Positions 19,614 to 29,468 of a DNA stretch of 64,000 nt are shown piece after piece. Below the pieces are notes generated by a model. It was not told the DNA's origin and ran no database searches. It saw only the letters and a list, made by a program, of their open reading frames with translations. The DNA is from Bacillus chungangensis (lineage in GTDB: Bacteria; Bacillota; Bacilli; Bacillales; Bacillaceae_C): contig NZ_JAUSTT010000012.1 in the NCBI RefSeq assembly GCF_030812995.1, positions 78,512-142,511 of the forward strand, written 5' to 3'. The translations under genes and the position numbers were made by a program. Numbering within the stretch: position 1 is the stretch's first letter; each line of letters begins with the position of its first letter.

Positions 19614-22328
19614 ATGGCAAAGAATGATGTATTTAAGGCACGTTCTTCTTTTGAGCTAGAGGGGAAAAAATATCATTATTATCGACTAGCAGCAATTGAG
19701 GAAGCTGGTGTAGCAAAGGTTTCACGCTTACCTTATTCTATCAAAGTGCTATTAGAATCAGTTTTGCGTCAAGTAGACGGACGTGTTATCACAAAAGAGC
19801 ATGTTGAAAATTTAGCAAAATGGGGATCTGATGACATTCAAGAGGGAGATGTTCCATTTAAACCTTCCCGTGTCATTTTACAAGATTTTACAGGTGTTCC
19901 AGCAGTAGTGGATTTAGCATCGCTTCGTAAAGCTATGGCTGATATGGGTGGAAATCCAGATTTAATCAACCCTGAAATTCCTGTTGATCTTGTTGTAGAC
20001 CACTCTGTACAAGTAGATCGCTATGGAACACAAGATGCACTTCAATTAAACATGGATCTTGAATTTGAAAGAAATGCGGAACGCTACCAATTTTTAAGCT
20101 GGGCACAAAAAGCTTTTGAAAACTATCGAGCTGTTCCGCCAGCAACTGGCATCGTTCACCAAGTGAACTTAGAGTATTTAGCAAGTGTTGTACATGCAAT
20201 AGAAACACCGACAGGGGATTTTGAGGCTTATCCTGATACGCTTGTTGGAACGGATTCCCATACGACAATGATTAATGGGATTGGAGTTCTCGGCTGGGGA
20301 GTCGGTGGTATTGAAGCAGAAGCAGGCATGCTTGGACAGCCATCCTATTTTCCAATTCCAGAAGTAGTGGGAGTGAAGCTGCTCGGTGAATTGCCAAACG
20401 GAGCTACAGCAACAGATTTGGCGTTAAAAGTAACCCAAGTACTGCGCAGCCACGGCGTTGTTGGGAAATTTGTCGAATTCTTTGGTCCGGGTGTATCTAA
20501 GCTTCCGCTTGCTGATAGAGCGACAGTTGCGAACATGGCGCCAGAGTATGGTGCAACGTGCGGATTTTTCCCAGTAGATGCTGAAGCGCTTGACTATCTT
20601 CGCTTGACAGGCCGTTCTGAAGAGCATATTCAATTGGTTGAACAATATTTGAAAGCGAATGATATGTTCTTTACAGCAGATAAAGAAGACCCTATTTATA
20701 AAGATTTGATCGAAATCAATTTAGCAGAGATTGAACCTAACCTTTCTGGACCGAAACGACCTCAGGACTTAATTCCACTATCAGCTATGAAGAAGTCCTT
20801 TAATGATGCTTTAGTAGCTCCAGCTGGCAACCAAGGTTTTGGCTTGGATGCAGCAGAAGTAAATAAAGAAGCAACCGTTTCATTTAAAAATGGCGACAAA
20901 GCAACAATGAAAACAGGTGCGATCGCAATTGCCGCGATTACTAGCTGTACAAACACCTCTAACCCTTATGTGATGCTAGGTGCGGGGCTTGTAGCGAAAA
21001 AAGCTGTCGAAAAAGGATTGGAAGTACCAAAATTTGTTAAAACCTCCTTGGCGCCAGGCTCTAAAGTTGTAACAGGATATTTAAGAGATTCAGGTCTCCT
21101 TCCTTATCTTGATAAATTAGGCTTTAACCTTGTAGGCTATGGCTGTACAACATGTATTGGAAACTCAGGTCCACTGAAAGAGGAGATTGAGAAAGCGATT
21201 AGTGAAAGCGATCTGCTTGTTACTTCCGTACTTTCTGGGAATCGAAACTTTGAAGGGCGAATCCATCCACTTGTGAAAGCGAATTATCTTGCATCACCGC
21301 CGTTGGTTGTTGCATATGCTTTAGCTGGAACGGTAAATATCGATCTTCAAAATGATCCAATCGGCAAAGATAAAGATGGAAATGACGTCTTTTTCAAAGA
21401 TATTTGGCCAACAACTGAAGAAGTAAAAGCAGCAGTCTCTGCTTCAGTGACGCCAGCTCTATTCCGTAAAGAATATGAGCGTGTGTTCGACGACAATAAA
21501 CGTTGGAATGAAATTAAAACGAGCAATGAACCATTATATACATGGGATGAAAATTCAACGTATATTCAAAATCCGCCTTTCTTTGAAGGATTGACACCTA
21601 ATCCTGGAAAAGTAGAAGCATTGTCCAATATGCGCATTGTTGGAAAATTTGGCGATTCAGTGACTACAGACCATATTTCACCAGCAGGTGCGATTGGCAA
21701 AGATACACCGGCAGGAAAATATTTACGTGAAAATGGCGTAGAAATTCGCGACTTTAACTCTTACGGTTCACGTCGTGGAAACCATGAAGTCATGATGCGC
21801 GGTACGTTTGCGAATATACGGATTAAAAACCAAATTGCGCCAGGTACTGAAGGCGGCTATACGACTCATTGGCCAACAAATGAAGTAATGTCCATATATG
21901 ATGCATGCATGAAATATCAAAAGGATAGCACTGGCCTTGTCGTGCTTGCTGGCAAAGATTACGGCATGGGCTCTTCACGCGACTGGGCTGCAAAAGGTAC
22001 GAACTTGCTTGGCATTAAGACTGTCATTGCAGAAAGTTTCGAACGTATTCACCGTTCTAATCTAGTCTTGATGGGTGTATTGCCACTTCAATTCAAAAAA
22101 GGTGAAAATGCAGATGTTTTAGGCTTAACAGGAAAGGAAATGATCCATGTCCATGTCGATGAATCAGTAAAGCCTCGCGATATTGTGAAAGTAACAGCTG
22201 CAGATGAAGACGGAAGCAAGAAAGAATTTGAAGTACTTGTCCGCTTCGACTCTGATGTTGAAATTGACTACTACCGTCATGGTGGCATTCTGCCAATGGT
22301 TATTCGCGGCAAACTTAAAAGCAACTAA
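19614..22328 (+). CDS. acnA: Aconitate hydratase
   Basis: A 904-residue monomeric aconitase, converting citrate to isocitrate in the TCA cycle. The ATG at 19614 follows GAGGGGG and gives [13 protein letters not shown]; an in-frame ATG 38 codons earlier lacks support. The [4Fe-4S] ligands are present: the cysteine of SCTNTSNP near residue 443 and both of GCTTCIGN near 510 and 513. The C-terminal swivel domain with [14 protein letters not shown] is complete. Bacillus homologues also bind RNA when iron is short. The gene begins the citB-parC block conserved in Bacillus. Confidence 0.96.
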   Translation: MAKNDVFKARSSFELEGKKYHYYRLAAIEEAGVAKVSRLPYSIKVLLESVLRQVDGRVITKEHVENLAKWGSDDIQEGDVPFKPSRVILQDFTGVPAVVDLASLRKAMADMGGNPDLINPEIPVDLVVDHSVQVDRYGTQDALQLNMDLEFERNAERYQFLSWAQKAFENYRAVPPATGIVHQVNLEYLASVVHAIETPTGDFEAYPDTLVGTDSHTTMINGIGVLGWGVGGIEAEAGMLGQPSYFPIPEVVGVKLLGELPNGATATDLALKVTQVLRSHGVVGKFVEFFGPGVSKLPLADRATVANMAPEYGATCGFFPVDAEALDYLRLTGRSEEHIQLVEQYLKANDMFFTADKEDPIYKDLIEINLAEIEPNLSGPKRPQDLIPLSAMKKSFNDALVAPAGNQGFGLDAAEVNKEATVSFKNGDKATMKTGAIAIAAITSCTNTSNPYVMLGAGLVAKKAVEKGLEVPKFVKTSLAPGSKVVTGYLRDSGLLPYLDKLGFNLVGYGCTTCIGNSGPLKEEIEKAISESDLLVTSVLSGNRNFEGRIHPLVKANYLASPPLVVAYALAGTVNIDLQNDPIGKDKDGNDVFFKDIWPTTEEVKAAVSASVTPALFRKEYERVFDDNKRWNEIKTSNEPLYTWDENSTYIQNPPFFEGLTPNPGKVEALSNMRIVGKFGDSVTTDHISPAGAIGKDTPAGKYLRENGVEIRDFNSYGSRRGNHEVMMRGTFANIRIKNQIAPGTEGGYTTHWPTNEVMSIYDACMKYQKDSTGLVVLAGKDYGMGSSRDWAAKGTNLLGIKTVIAESFERIHRSNLVLMGVLPLQFKKGENADVLGLTGKEMIHVHVDESVKPRDIVKVTAADEDGSKKEFEVLVRFDSDVEIDYYRHGGILPMVIRGKLKSN

Positions 22329-22337
22329 TGAAAACTG

Positions 22338-22362
22338 TCCCGCATGTTTATCGCATGCGGGA
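22338..22362 (+). terminator. Hairpin after acnA
   Basis: TCCCGCATG (22338-22346) pairs with CATGCGGGA (22354-22362). There is no long T run, but the position 10 bases after the stop fits a terminator. Confidence 0.65.
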
Positions 22363-22420
22363 TAATGAATAGTTTATACCTTTTTGTAGACTGTTAGTTT
22401 TAAAAATAGCATCCTAAATG

Positions 22421-22768
22421 AGCCTTGAAATGTATAGGACAAAAGAATTTAACAAATTTTCGACTTCATCAAGGTGATAGGGAATTAACTCATTTACTTT
22501 TAAGTGTGTCTATCCACTTAACGAGTTTGCATTAAATATATAAAATAAAAACCGTGATGCCCCTTATCTTTAAATGAAGGCTTCATTAACCGCGAATTAT
22601 ATGATTAAACTTCAATTATAGACCCCGTTTCTTCTTTCGGTTCTTGAATAACTGCTTGTTCTAATGTTCGATTAGTTTAAAACAGTCCAATCTCCCATCT
22701 TTAATATTGTTTCCTTTTCTTCGTTATAAATGAATACGTACACTACATCAATCTTTTTTATTATTAAC
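22421..22768 (-). pseudogene. NUDIX hydrolase remnant
   Basis: Reading the minus strand piecewise gives KKIDVVYVFIYNEEKETIL, then RTLEQAVIQEPKEETG (the second half of a Nudix box), then KDKGHHGFYF, then ELIPYHLDEVENLL. The order is that of Bacillus NUDIX proteins, but the pieces lie in different frames, the glycine-rich start of the box is deleted and stops intervene. The gene is dead. Confidence 0.6.
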
Positions 22769-22780
22769 TGGGCTTCCGAA

Positions 22781-22834
22781 AAGAATTCTCCCACTTCAAT
22801 CAGATCGTAAGGTCGATAAATGTGAGTAGTTCAC
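22781..22834 (+). mobile_element. Second solo IS200/IS605-type right-end relic
   Basis: CTCCCACTTCAATCAGATCG ... AAGGTCGATAAATGTGAGTAGTTCAC closely matches the relic at 16595-16649 and ends in the TAGTTCAC form typical of TnpB element right ends. It lies directly behind the NUDIX remnant, and no transposase frame accompanies it. Confidence 0.55.
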
Positions 22835-22927
22835 GAAGGAGAAGGTAGGATGAAGGTTATAGCAGGAATATTTAGTAAGTTTTTGGACATACTGTTTCAA
22901 AGTACTGTAAATGGAGGGAAAATTCAA

Positions 22928-23092
22928 ATGAAACGCATTAAAAAGAATAAATTTTCGCAATTTTACATCGAAAACAAATTAGCTTTATTAAATGATCACG
23001 CTGCTCTACAGCAAATTGAAAAAAGATTGGAAGAAAAATGGACAAAAGCAGCTGAAAGGAAAACATTTCAAGAGGGTCAATTACCAATATGA
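22928..23092 (+). CDS. FbpB-like small basic protein
   Basis: A 54-residue basic, helical peptide with GGAGGG before its ATG (22928); the frame extends 26 codons upstream without a better site. The pattern FxxFYIENKLALLNDHAALQQIEKRLEEK resembles the Fur-regulated basic protein FbpB family, whose members help regulate iron-sparing in B. subtilis. I see no clear Fur box. Function is inferred from family likeness only. Confidence 0.6.
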   Translation: MKRIKKNKFSQFYIENKLALLNDHAALQQIEKRLEEKWTKAAERKTFQEGQLPI

Positions 23093-23207
23093 TAAATTTG
23101 AAAAGCTCAAACCTTGTTAAAAACAAAGCTGCCTCATATTTTATCATCAGTAGGAAAAACTATTTGTTAGGGAGAGTATAGTATATTGAAAAAAGGAGGA
23201 GCTTTAG

Positions 23208-23441
23208 ATGAATCGTCATGAACCGAAACCTGATGATCGCAGCAACAATGTTGAAAGACTAGCAGACATGATTGAAAATACAAAAGAAAATATAAGTGAG
23301 GCAGAGGAATCGCTGCGCTTCGCAGAAGGAGAACAGCGTGAACAAATTGAAGCAAAAAATGCACGGCGCCGCGAAAGCATCAAAGGAATGGAAAGCGAAA
23401 TGGAAGATGAGAGAGAAGCTCGAAAAAATAGTTATCAATAA
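23208..23441 (+). CDS. tlp: Small acid-soluble spore protein Tlp
   Basis: A 77-residue hydrophilic protein matching Tlp (thioredoxin-like protein of spores): RHEPKPDDRSNNVERLADMIENTKENI at the start, then glutamate/arginine-rich helix. Tlp is made in the forespore and packed in the core. A strong AGGAGG ribosome binding site precedes the ATG, and a terminator follows. Its place after acnA copies the B. subtilis arrangement, although sspN is absent. Confidence 0.92.
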   Translation: MNRHEPKPDDRSNNVERLADMIENTKENISEAEESLRFAEGEQREQIEAKNARRRESIKGMESEMEDEREARKNSYQ

Positions 23442-23452
23442 AATGCTGGTGG

Positions 23453-23497
23453 GTGGCTGAAAGGACGTAACCTTGTCCCTTCAGCCACATTTTTTTC
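23453..23497 (+). terminator. Terminator of tlp
   Basis: GTGGCTGAAAGG (23453-23464) pairs with CCTTCAGCCAC (23478-23488), followed by ATTTTTTT. Repeat copy D starts directly after it. Confidence 0.85.
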
Positions 23498-23716
23498 CAC
23501 TTCTAACTGGCGAGTCAAGATCCTCACCTTAGAGTAAAAGTAATCAGAAGTGCTAGGTGGGGAGGGACGACAGGATAACGAAAGCTTCTTGAATAAGCAT
23601 CATACGAAGAAAAAGCGGTTTTCTTTTCAAGGACGCTCGCGATCTTAGCCTTTTGTTCTACTTTTCATTAATTGAGGATGAGAAAATACCCTACTTAAGA
23701 AATTTTTACTTTTTTT
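23497..23716 (+). repeat. Modular intergenic repeat, copy D (degenerate)
   Basis: CACTTCTAACTGGCGAGTCAAGA at the left and TTTTTACTTTTTT at the right, with a single fused module (GGATAACGAAAGCTTCTTGA ... CGAAGAAAAAGCGGTT). The 5' stem (CCTCACCTTA/TAGGTGGGG) is kept; the 3' hairpin has decayed. It is the most diverged long copy. Confidence 0.75.
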
Positions 23717-23744
23717 CAGTTAAATTAAATCTTTAGGATAGCAT

Positions 23745-24080
23745 CTAAGATCGTTCAAAGCGATGGAATCGTGTGCCTTGAAATATTAATTTTCCATCAT
23801 CGCCTTCTGCGAGTTGGCCATATTCTCTTCCACTAAGAGAAAATTCGATCCGATCGCCGCTTTCAACCTCAAAAGTGGCATAATAAGATGTGGAATGTTG
23901 GTGGTGATTGTCTTGGTGATAATGGTGTCTGGTCTCCGTTCGTTTCGTTGCGACTTTAGCCGATACAGATAAAATTGGCTGCTTATTATTATGACTCCAT
24001 TCTGATAATCCTTTTAAAATGGACAAAAGGATGATGATAATTGCAACGATAAAAATCAAACTGCCAAATGTTGAAAACAT
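23745..24080 (-). CDS. DUF2500 membrane protein
   Basis: A 111-residue protein starting at ATG 24080, behind AGGGGAG; the frame could begin at TTG 24101 but that codon overlaps the ribosome binding site. One N-terminal transmembrane helix (FGSLIFIVAIIIILLSILKG) is followed by a histidine-rich loop (RHHYHQDNHHQH) and a small beta domain (YYATFEVESGDRIEFSLSGREYGQL) typical of DUF2500. Function is unknown. It is the only minus-strand gene between tlp and the thioesterase and is not in the B. subtilis block. Confidence 0.8.
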   Translation of the reverse strand: MFSTFGSLIFIVAIIIILLSILKGLSEWSHNNKQPILSVSAKVATKRTETRHHYHQDNHHQHSTSYYATFEVESGDRIEFSLSGREYGQLAEGDDGKLIFQGTRFHRFERS

Positions 24081-24274
24081 TCCGTCATTATCTCCCCTCA
24101 ATCATTTCTTCGCCTTTTATAACAACATGTATTGCAACTGAACAAAGGGCGTTTCAGTTAAGGATGTGTTCTTAAATGACATACGAAACAACGAGTGAAA
24201 ATGTTTCAAACTTTTGTCATCGAGAATAAAGATTGTTAAAATAAGTGTAATCATCGAAATGAACGGAGAGTGGC

Positions 24275-24700
24275 ATGATGCACATATCTGAAACAGAGAT
24301 TACAGTTCGCTATGCAGAAACAGATCAAATGGGAGTCGTCTATCACGCTAATTATTTAGTATGGATGGAAATCGGCCGAACACAATTGATTCAAGATTTA
24401 GGATTTAGCTACGCACAGCTAGAGAAGGACGATATTTTAGCTCCAGTCACCAATGCGAATGTTTCTTATAAAAAACCATTGCGCTACGGGGAAAAAGCAA
24501 AGATACGTACATGGATTGAAAAATATGATGGTTTACGTACAACATATGGATATGAAATTATAACAGAAACAGAAGAGGTTGCAGCTACTGGATTTACTGA
24601 ACATGTCACTGTCAGGCGAAAGAGCTTCCGGCCGCTATCTTTAAGAAAAGCTCATCCCGAATGGCATGAAACGTATGAAAAGATGAAAAAACAAGTGTAA
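24275..24700 (+). CDS. yneP: Acyl-CoA thioesterase, 4HBT family
   Basis: A 141-residue hot-dog fold thioesterase of the YbgC/FadM group. The catalytic segment RYAETDQMGVVYHANYLVWMEIGR is intact with its aspartate near residue 17. It hydrolyses acyl-CoA thioesters, substrate unknown. GGAGAG lies before the ATG. Its position matches yneP in the citB-parC block. Confidence 0.92.
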   Translation: MMHISETEITVRYAETDQMGVVYHANYLVWMEIGRTQLIQDLGFSYAQLEKDDILAPVTNANVSYKKPLRYGEKAKIRTWIEKYDGLRTTYGYEIITETEEVAATGFTEHVTVRRKSFRPLSLRKAHPEWHETYEKMKKQV

Positions 24701-24856
24701 TTTAGGAGAGAAGTACATTTGCTTTCTTTAATACGAGGATGCTAAATTTAACACTTATTGTTTAACACAATGAACCGCAGAAACAAAAGATAGTATTTCT
24801 AATGTTGAAGATAACAGTAATGAGTAAAAGATGAATGATCATCTTCCTATAGATAC

Positions 24857-25039
24857 ATGGGTAGAAGGGAGAGAGCGGTAATTCGTAAAGCTAGACTCCT
24901 ATTTAGCGCTATTATTTTTCTTGCAGCAATGATCGTTGCAATTTGGAAATATCCTTCCGAAATTTCCACGTTTGCGATTATTGTTGCAGGCTTTGCAGTC
25001 TTTTTTATAGGTGATGTTTTGTTAAAACAGAAAAAGTAA
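24857..25039 (+). CDS. Small membrane protein, two predicted helices
   Basis: A 60-codon frame with hydrophobic stretches at about residues 13-27 and 36-54 and a KQKK tail. I do not recognise the family. The ATG at 24857 has no ribosome binding site in front; AAGGGAGAG falls just inside the frame, before a GTA-ATT pair, so the true start is uncertain. The end of the frame lies next to a solo inverted repeat module, which may have replaced the original C-terminus. Confidence 0.45.
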   Translation: MGRRERAVIRKARLLFSAIIFLAAMIVAIWKYPSEISTFAIIVAGFAVFFIGDVLLKQKK

Positions 25040-25053
25040 TGTCAAAAGTGGGG

Positions 25054-25092
25054 TTCTTCGTACGACGCTAATGCAAGAAGCTTCCTTATCCT
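25054..25092 (-). repeat. Solo, inverted copy of the repeat's internal module
   Basis: TTCTTCGTACGACGCTAATG and AAGAAGCTTCCTTATCCT form the reverse complement of the module core found in copies A, B, D and E (AGGATAAGGAAAGCTTCTTG ... GCACGAAGAA). The outer ends of the repeat family are absent here. Confidence 0.65.
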
Positions 25093-25255
25093 ACAAAGTT
25101 TTGAACGATTCGGACTACTTAAACAGGACAGCCCATCCGGTTTCATTGGATTCAGTTAACTTAAAGTGATCGGGCGAGTTATCAACAAAATTCTTGACTT
25201 ATAAGCCTAAACGAGTAAATTAATAAGCCCAGTTTACTGGTTTATCGGCCTAATT

Positions 25256-25594
25256 TATCCCACATCTAACTGGCAGTAAGACCCTCACCTCAAGAGTAAG
25301 AGAAATCTAGGAAGTCTAGGTGAGGGTTAACTGCCATTAAATGTCCGATTGGTTCGGGCCGACAGGATAAGGAAAGCTTCTTGAATCAGCATCGCACGAA
25401 GAAAAAGTGCTCTTCTTTTTCGAGGATGTCGGTCACAAAGGCGTTGCAACAGGACAAGGAAAGCTTCGGCAGTGAGACATCGCACGAAGAAAAAGCGGTT
25501 TTCTTTTTCGAGGACGTTGCGATCTTAGCCTTTGTTCTACTGCTTATCAGTGGGGGATGAGAGAAAACCTCCACTCATGGAAGTTTCACTTTAT
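25256..25594 (+). repeat. Modular intergenic repeat, copy E (339 bp, both modules)
   Basis: The best-preserved long copy. Left end TATCCCACATCTAACTGG; 5' stem CCCTCACCT/AGGTGAGGG; module 1 inside CCGACA/TGTCGG; module 2 inside GCAAC/GTTGC; outer stem CACAAAGGC/GCCTTTGTT; 3' hairpin AGTGGGGG/CCTCCACT; right end CACTTTAT. Its last bases contain the stop codon of the serine hydrolase gene on the other strand. Confidence 0.92.
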
Positions 25595-26763
25595 AAAGCA
25601 GCTTCTTTTACAAGTCTCTTTATCATAAAATAAATATTTATCGTTTGTATTTTTAGTCCCATTTGTTGGTTCATGAATATTACCAAGCCATTCTTTTTTT
25701 CTAGATTGTATAATGCTATCGAAAACACTCCGGGATCTGATCCAGTATGTCCTACAATGTCGTCGTTATTTAATTTTTTCATAAAAATGTCGTCTAAAGA
25801 TGAATTACTCCAGCCTAAAGTTTGTTTCCCATCGTTCGATTGGGGACTGAACATCTCTTTTATTGTTTCTGGTTTTAATACGGTATTGTTTTCGTTAGTA
25901 GCCGACATGCTTATAAGGAATTTACTAAAATCAAGCACATTTGTCTTTAATGAACCATCAGGATATGTTGGAAAAGAGTATTTGGGTAATGCTCGGTTCC
26001 CTTCATACGGTAATGCGAAATTTTCTGTTTTTATATCTTTATGTAGCCAGTGTGTTTGTGACATTCCCAGTGGTTCAAAAATGTTTTGTTGCGTATATTG
26101 ATCGAATGGTAGTTGGCTAATTTGTTCCACAATATAGCCCAAAAGTCCATATCCTACATTGCTATAAACGAAAGTTGTTCCAGGTTTATTATTAGTAAAA
26201 TTTTTTTCTTTTGAATACCATTTTCCGCCTACATTTAAGTATTCTTTGGAAAATTCACCCACCGAAATTTTGGAGTCACCTCCTCCACTATCTATCGTAT
26301 AAAGACTGTCCAATACATCCCAATTGTCTTCGATTCCTGAAGTATGATCCAGTAGCATTCTTACTGTAATCGGTTTATTCGGAAAATGAGGGTTAACAAC
26401 TGAAAATGGAAGATACTTGTTTATTTCATCATCCAGATTGATTTTTTTCTTTTCATACAGTTGCATGATGGCGGTAGCTGTGACAACTTTTGAAAGTGAA
26501 GCAATTTGAAACACCGTGTCTTGGCTCACTTTTTTCCTTTCGTTGACATTCGCATAGCCATAACTTATATATTTATCAACTTTATTATTTTTTATGATTG
26601 CAATCGAAACGCCAGGTACATCGGTTTTATTCATCTTGTTATATACAAATTTTTCTATGTTTGCCGGATTTGAAAAATCTACTTTGAGGGCTATTGCGAT
26701 GCTTGCGATAACAAGCACCAACGTGATAATAACTCCTAATATTTTAGTAGCTTTCTTGATCAT
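25591..26763 (-). CDS. Serine hydrolase of the class C beta-lactamase / penicillin-binding fold
   Basis: A 390-residue protein with an N-terminal membrane anchor (residues 7-27), probably exported. The active-site SLSK is at residues 89-92, the second motif is YSN in FVYSNVGYG near residue 200, and HTGSDPG near 335 is the third-motif region. Such proteins cut D-alanyl peptides or esters; most are not true beta-lactamases. AAAGGAG precedes the ATG. The last codons and the stop lie at the edge of intergenic repeat copy E, so the C-terminus may have been fixed by that insertion. Confidence 0.88.
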   Translation of the reverse strand: MIKKATKILGVIITLVLVIASIAIALKVDFSNPANIEKFVYNKMNKTDVPGVSIAIIKNNKVDKYISYGYANVNERKKVSQDTVFQIASLSKVVTATAIMQLYEKKKINLDDEINKYLPFSVVNPHFPNKPITVRMLLDHTSGIEDNWDVLDSLYTIDSGGGDSKISVGEFSKEYLNVGGKWYSKEKNFTNNKPGTTFVYSNVGYGLLGYIVEQISQLPFDQYTQQNIFEPLGMSQTHWLHKDIKTENFALPYEGNRALPKYSFPTYPDGSLKTNVLDFSKFLISMSATNENNTVLKPETIKEMFSPQSNDGKQTLGWSNSSLDDIFMKKLNNDDIVGHTGSDPGVFSIALYNLEKKNGLVIFMNQQMGLKIQTINIYFMIKRLVKEAAL

Positions 26764-26869
26764 AAAAACACTCCTTTTTTATTTACATAACTCTTACCAT
26801 TAGCATTGCATTTGTTATTCCAGAAGATTAGGAATTAATAGAATGGTTAGAAAGCGATTGGTTCATGGC

Positions 26870-27205
26870 ATAAAAAAATCCTATACATTGGATAAGAGGT
26901 GGTTCCTGCCAAATTCCAACATAAAGGAAATCACTATGGACAAGCATACACCATTTTCATCATTTGGTAAATGGTTTCATAAATAGATCATGAAAACTTT
27001 CTAAACAAGTAGAAACGTTAAAACAAGAATAATACCCAAAGAAACTAACGACTCAAAGCTATATAGCTCTTTCTGTTTGCCCACTTGCATGAATTGGAAA
27101 GCCTTCATGCTTTCATGATGCATTGCTTAACGAAGAACTTCAGAATATGCATAACTATATTTATGCAACGCTAGTGAAATTAAATAACTTTATTATTCTT
27201 TAAAG
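26870..27205 (+). pseudogene. IS4-family transposase N-terminal remnant
   Basis: ATGGACAAGCATACACCATT encodes MDKHTPFSSFGKWF, a DUF4372-type transposase start, then breaks; further pieces LSKQVETLKQE, YPKKLTTQSYIALS and DALLNEELQNMHNYIYAT continue the family order with stops and frame changes. The stretch before it (AATCCTATACATTGGATAAG) is probably the element's left end. The same start recurs at 55956-56096. Confidence 0.65.
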
Positions 27206-27316
27206 CAGTAAGTTATCGTCAATAAGTATTTTTTTAATAAATTTAAATAGCCTACGGTCATAAGTTGGACTGTAGGCTGTTGGGATTGAGAGAGGAAAAG
27301 CGGTAACTTAAATGAA

Positions 27317-29136
27317 GAGGCTGGGACATAACTAGCCAAAATTAATAAAAAATGGTTCCAACCATCGGAATTTTGATGGTTGGAACCATTTTTTTAGGTT
27401 ATTTTTTACCTAAAAGGCACATTGGTTGTTCATGGCGGTGTACTTTCTCAAGTTCACCGCCATGAACGCAAATCCCAATTCATTTTTCACTTTCTCTTTG
27501 CCCCTTACAGACAAACGTGTGAAACGCAAATTAGCCTTCAGGAATCCGAAAACTGGCTCCACATCAATTTTACGTTTTCCGTAGATTTCCCCAGTTTTCT
27601 CTTCTGAAAGCTTCTGTCTGACATATTCTTTTTGTTGTTCCCACTTTTCGTTATATTGTATTTTTCGATTTTAGCTTTGGTACATTGGGAACGTAGCGGA
27701 CAATCGGTACAGTCCTCACTTTCATAGACTTTAAACGCTCGTGTAAATCCATTTCGGTCTGTTCGATTGGACAGATATCGGAACGCTAATTTCTTTTCGT
27801 TTGGACAGGTAAACGAATCGCTTTCCTCGTCATATTCCCAATTGGCCGAGTGGAAAGCATTGTTTTTGAATTTCTTTTTCTTCTCCTGGCGGTAGCTGTT
27901 ATACGTAATAAGCGGGATACGTTTTCGATTAGTTATCACGTCTTCATAATTTTGTTCGCTGCCATAACCTGCATCAGCGACGATATAGTTGGGCAACTCA
28001 AAAAAGCCTTTTTCGATTTTATCCAGAAAAGGGATGAAGGTACGTGTATCCGTCGGGTTTGGGAATACATCAAAAGCGAGCACATATTGTCCTTCTGTCG
28101 CGACCTGCACATTATAACCTGCTTTAAGCTGGCCGTTCTTCATATAATCATCTTTCATGCGCATAAAGGTGGCGTCATGGTCTGTCTTGGAGTAGCTGTT
28201 GCGCTCTCCGAAGATTTCCATATCATTTTGGTATTTTTGTTTGCGCTCCAAAAAATCCTTGAATCGTTTGCGGTATTGTTTCGGAGCTTTGCGTAGAGAG
28301 CGCAGTTGTTTACGTTCATTTGCCTCCTCACTCGCTTCTATTTTTTTGTCATATTCCTCAACCTTCGCATCCAGCTTTTCGACAACTTTGGCGAGCTCTT
28401 CGGCAGACATTTCATCCGAACTTTCCCGTTCAATTTCCGGAACAATCTTTTTTTTCAATAACTCTTCATACATTTGGTTGGATCTTTCCACCAGATCGGC
28501 ACTGTACTTTTCAACCGCCTTACGCCAGACAAACGTAAACTTATTAGCATTGGCCTCAATCTTTGTACCGTCGATAAAAATCGCTTCTTCGTCAATCAAT
28601 TTTTCCTGCACCAGCTGGCATCGGAATTGGACGAAGCACTGACGTAGCAGCTCTTTGGCCTCAGGGTGGACACGAAACCGATTGATGGTCCGGTAACTTG
28701 GTACATGCCCTTGGGCCAACCACATCATTCGTACACTATCCTGAAGTAATCCCTCTATCTTTCTGCCTGAAAAGACAGATTGTGTATAGGCACACAGAAT
28801 AATCTTCATCATCATTCGCGGATGGTAAGTAGGACAGCCGGTTTCACGCAAAAAGCCAGTGAAAGCTTCGTCAGGAATATTTTCCACCACATCGTTGACG
28901 GTATAGGCAATATCATTTTCCTGGAGTTTTATCTCCAAATCCAGCGGCAAAACGACTTGATTCATGGTATAATGTTTAAACATAAGGATGCCTCCGATAA
29001 TTATTGTGTCGTAACTTTAATTTTATCAGAAGGTATCCTTTTTTGTTTTCTAAAACAAATAAAGAGTGGCATCTCCACCGATTCAATTTGGTGGGTGCCA
29101 CTCTTTTTCTAGTTTACTGGGTTTTGTCCCAGCCCC
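27317..29136 (-). mobile_element. IS1182-family insertion sequence
   Basis: Bounded by inverted ends GAGGCTGGGACA (27317-27328) and TGTCCCAGCCCC (29125-29136), differing at one of twelve positions. Each end carries an inner hairpin: AATGGTTCCAACCATC/GATGGTTGGAACCATT on the left and AGTGGCA ... TGCCACT on the right. The single gene inside is a frameshifted transposase. No clear target duplication is visible. It separates the serine hydrolase from the YneR-like gene in a block that is otherwise syntenic with Bacillus. Confidence 0.85.
27410..28983 (-). pseudogene. IS1182 transposase, frameshifted near the C-terminus
   Basis: The N-terminal part is a good IS1182 transposase (DUF772-like start, FIDGTKIEANANKFTFVWRK, SKTDHDATFMRMKDDYMKNG, and the zinc-type CTDCPLRSQC). 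Near 27655 the frame is lost after KIEKYN; in the next frame the protein continues EKWEQQKEYVRQK and then RKIDVEPVFGFLKANLRF to a stop at 27410. One base appears to be missing. The final catalytic glutamate region is therefore out of frame and the copy is probably inactive unless frameshifting occurs. Confidence 0.85.
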
Positions 29137-29177
29137 GTTAGAGGACGGGAGTTAGTCGCCTCGATCTATCTCAATTG

Positions 29178-29468
29178 TTATTTCACATAATGATAAAGTG
29201 GTTCGTCTATTTTTTCATCGTAATCAACATGCAAATCATGACCGTCAAAATACCAAATATCCCGTTCTTCGACAAAATAAGTTGCACCATGATGTTCAAT
29301 CATCGCACCAATGTCCATTGGCTTTTCTTTGTTAATGCCTAAAGAAAAGCCTTGCTGTACTGGGCTTGAGCCTCCGTACTTTACATAGAAGCGGACATAA
29401 TCCCCTTTCTTCACGAACATTTCATCTTCAAACCACTGTACTGCTGCCTTTGATAACACGATGTTCAT
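29178..29468 (-). CDS. yneR: HesB-like protein YneR
   Basis: A 96-residue protein of the HesB/IscA-like fold group. The ATG at 29468 (MNIVLSKAAVQWFEDEM) follows GAGAGAGG; a start seven codons upstream is less likely. YVRFYVKYGGSSPVQQGFSLGI matches the YneR subgroup, which lacks the conserved cysteines of true Fe-S scaffold proteins. Its place in the citB-parC block agrees with B. subtilis yneR. Confidence 0.85.
   Translation of the reverse strand: MNIVLSKAAVQWFEDEMFVKKGDYVRFYVKYGGSSPVQQGFSLGINKEKPMDIGAMIEHHGATYFVEERDIWYFDGHDLHVDYDEKIDEPLYHYVK

Noticed and set aside
27850..28642. Two plus-strand frames of almost 150 codons inside the IS1182 transposase
   Set aside because: They are antisense shadows of a well-conserved transposase frame and have no ribosome binding sites.
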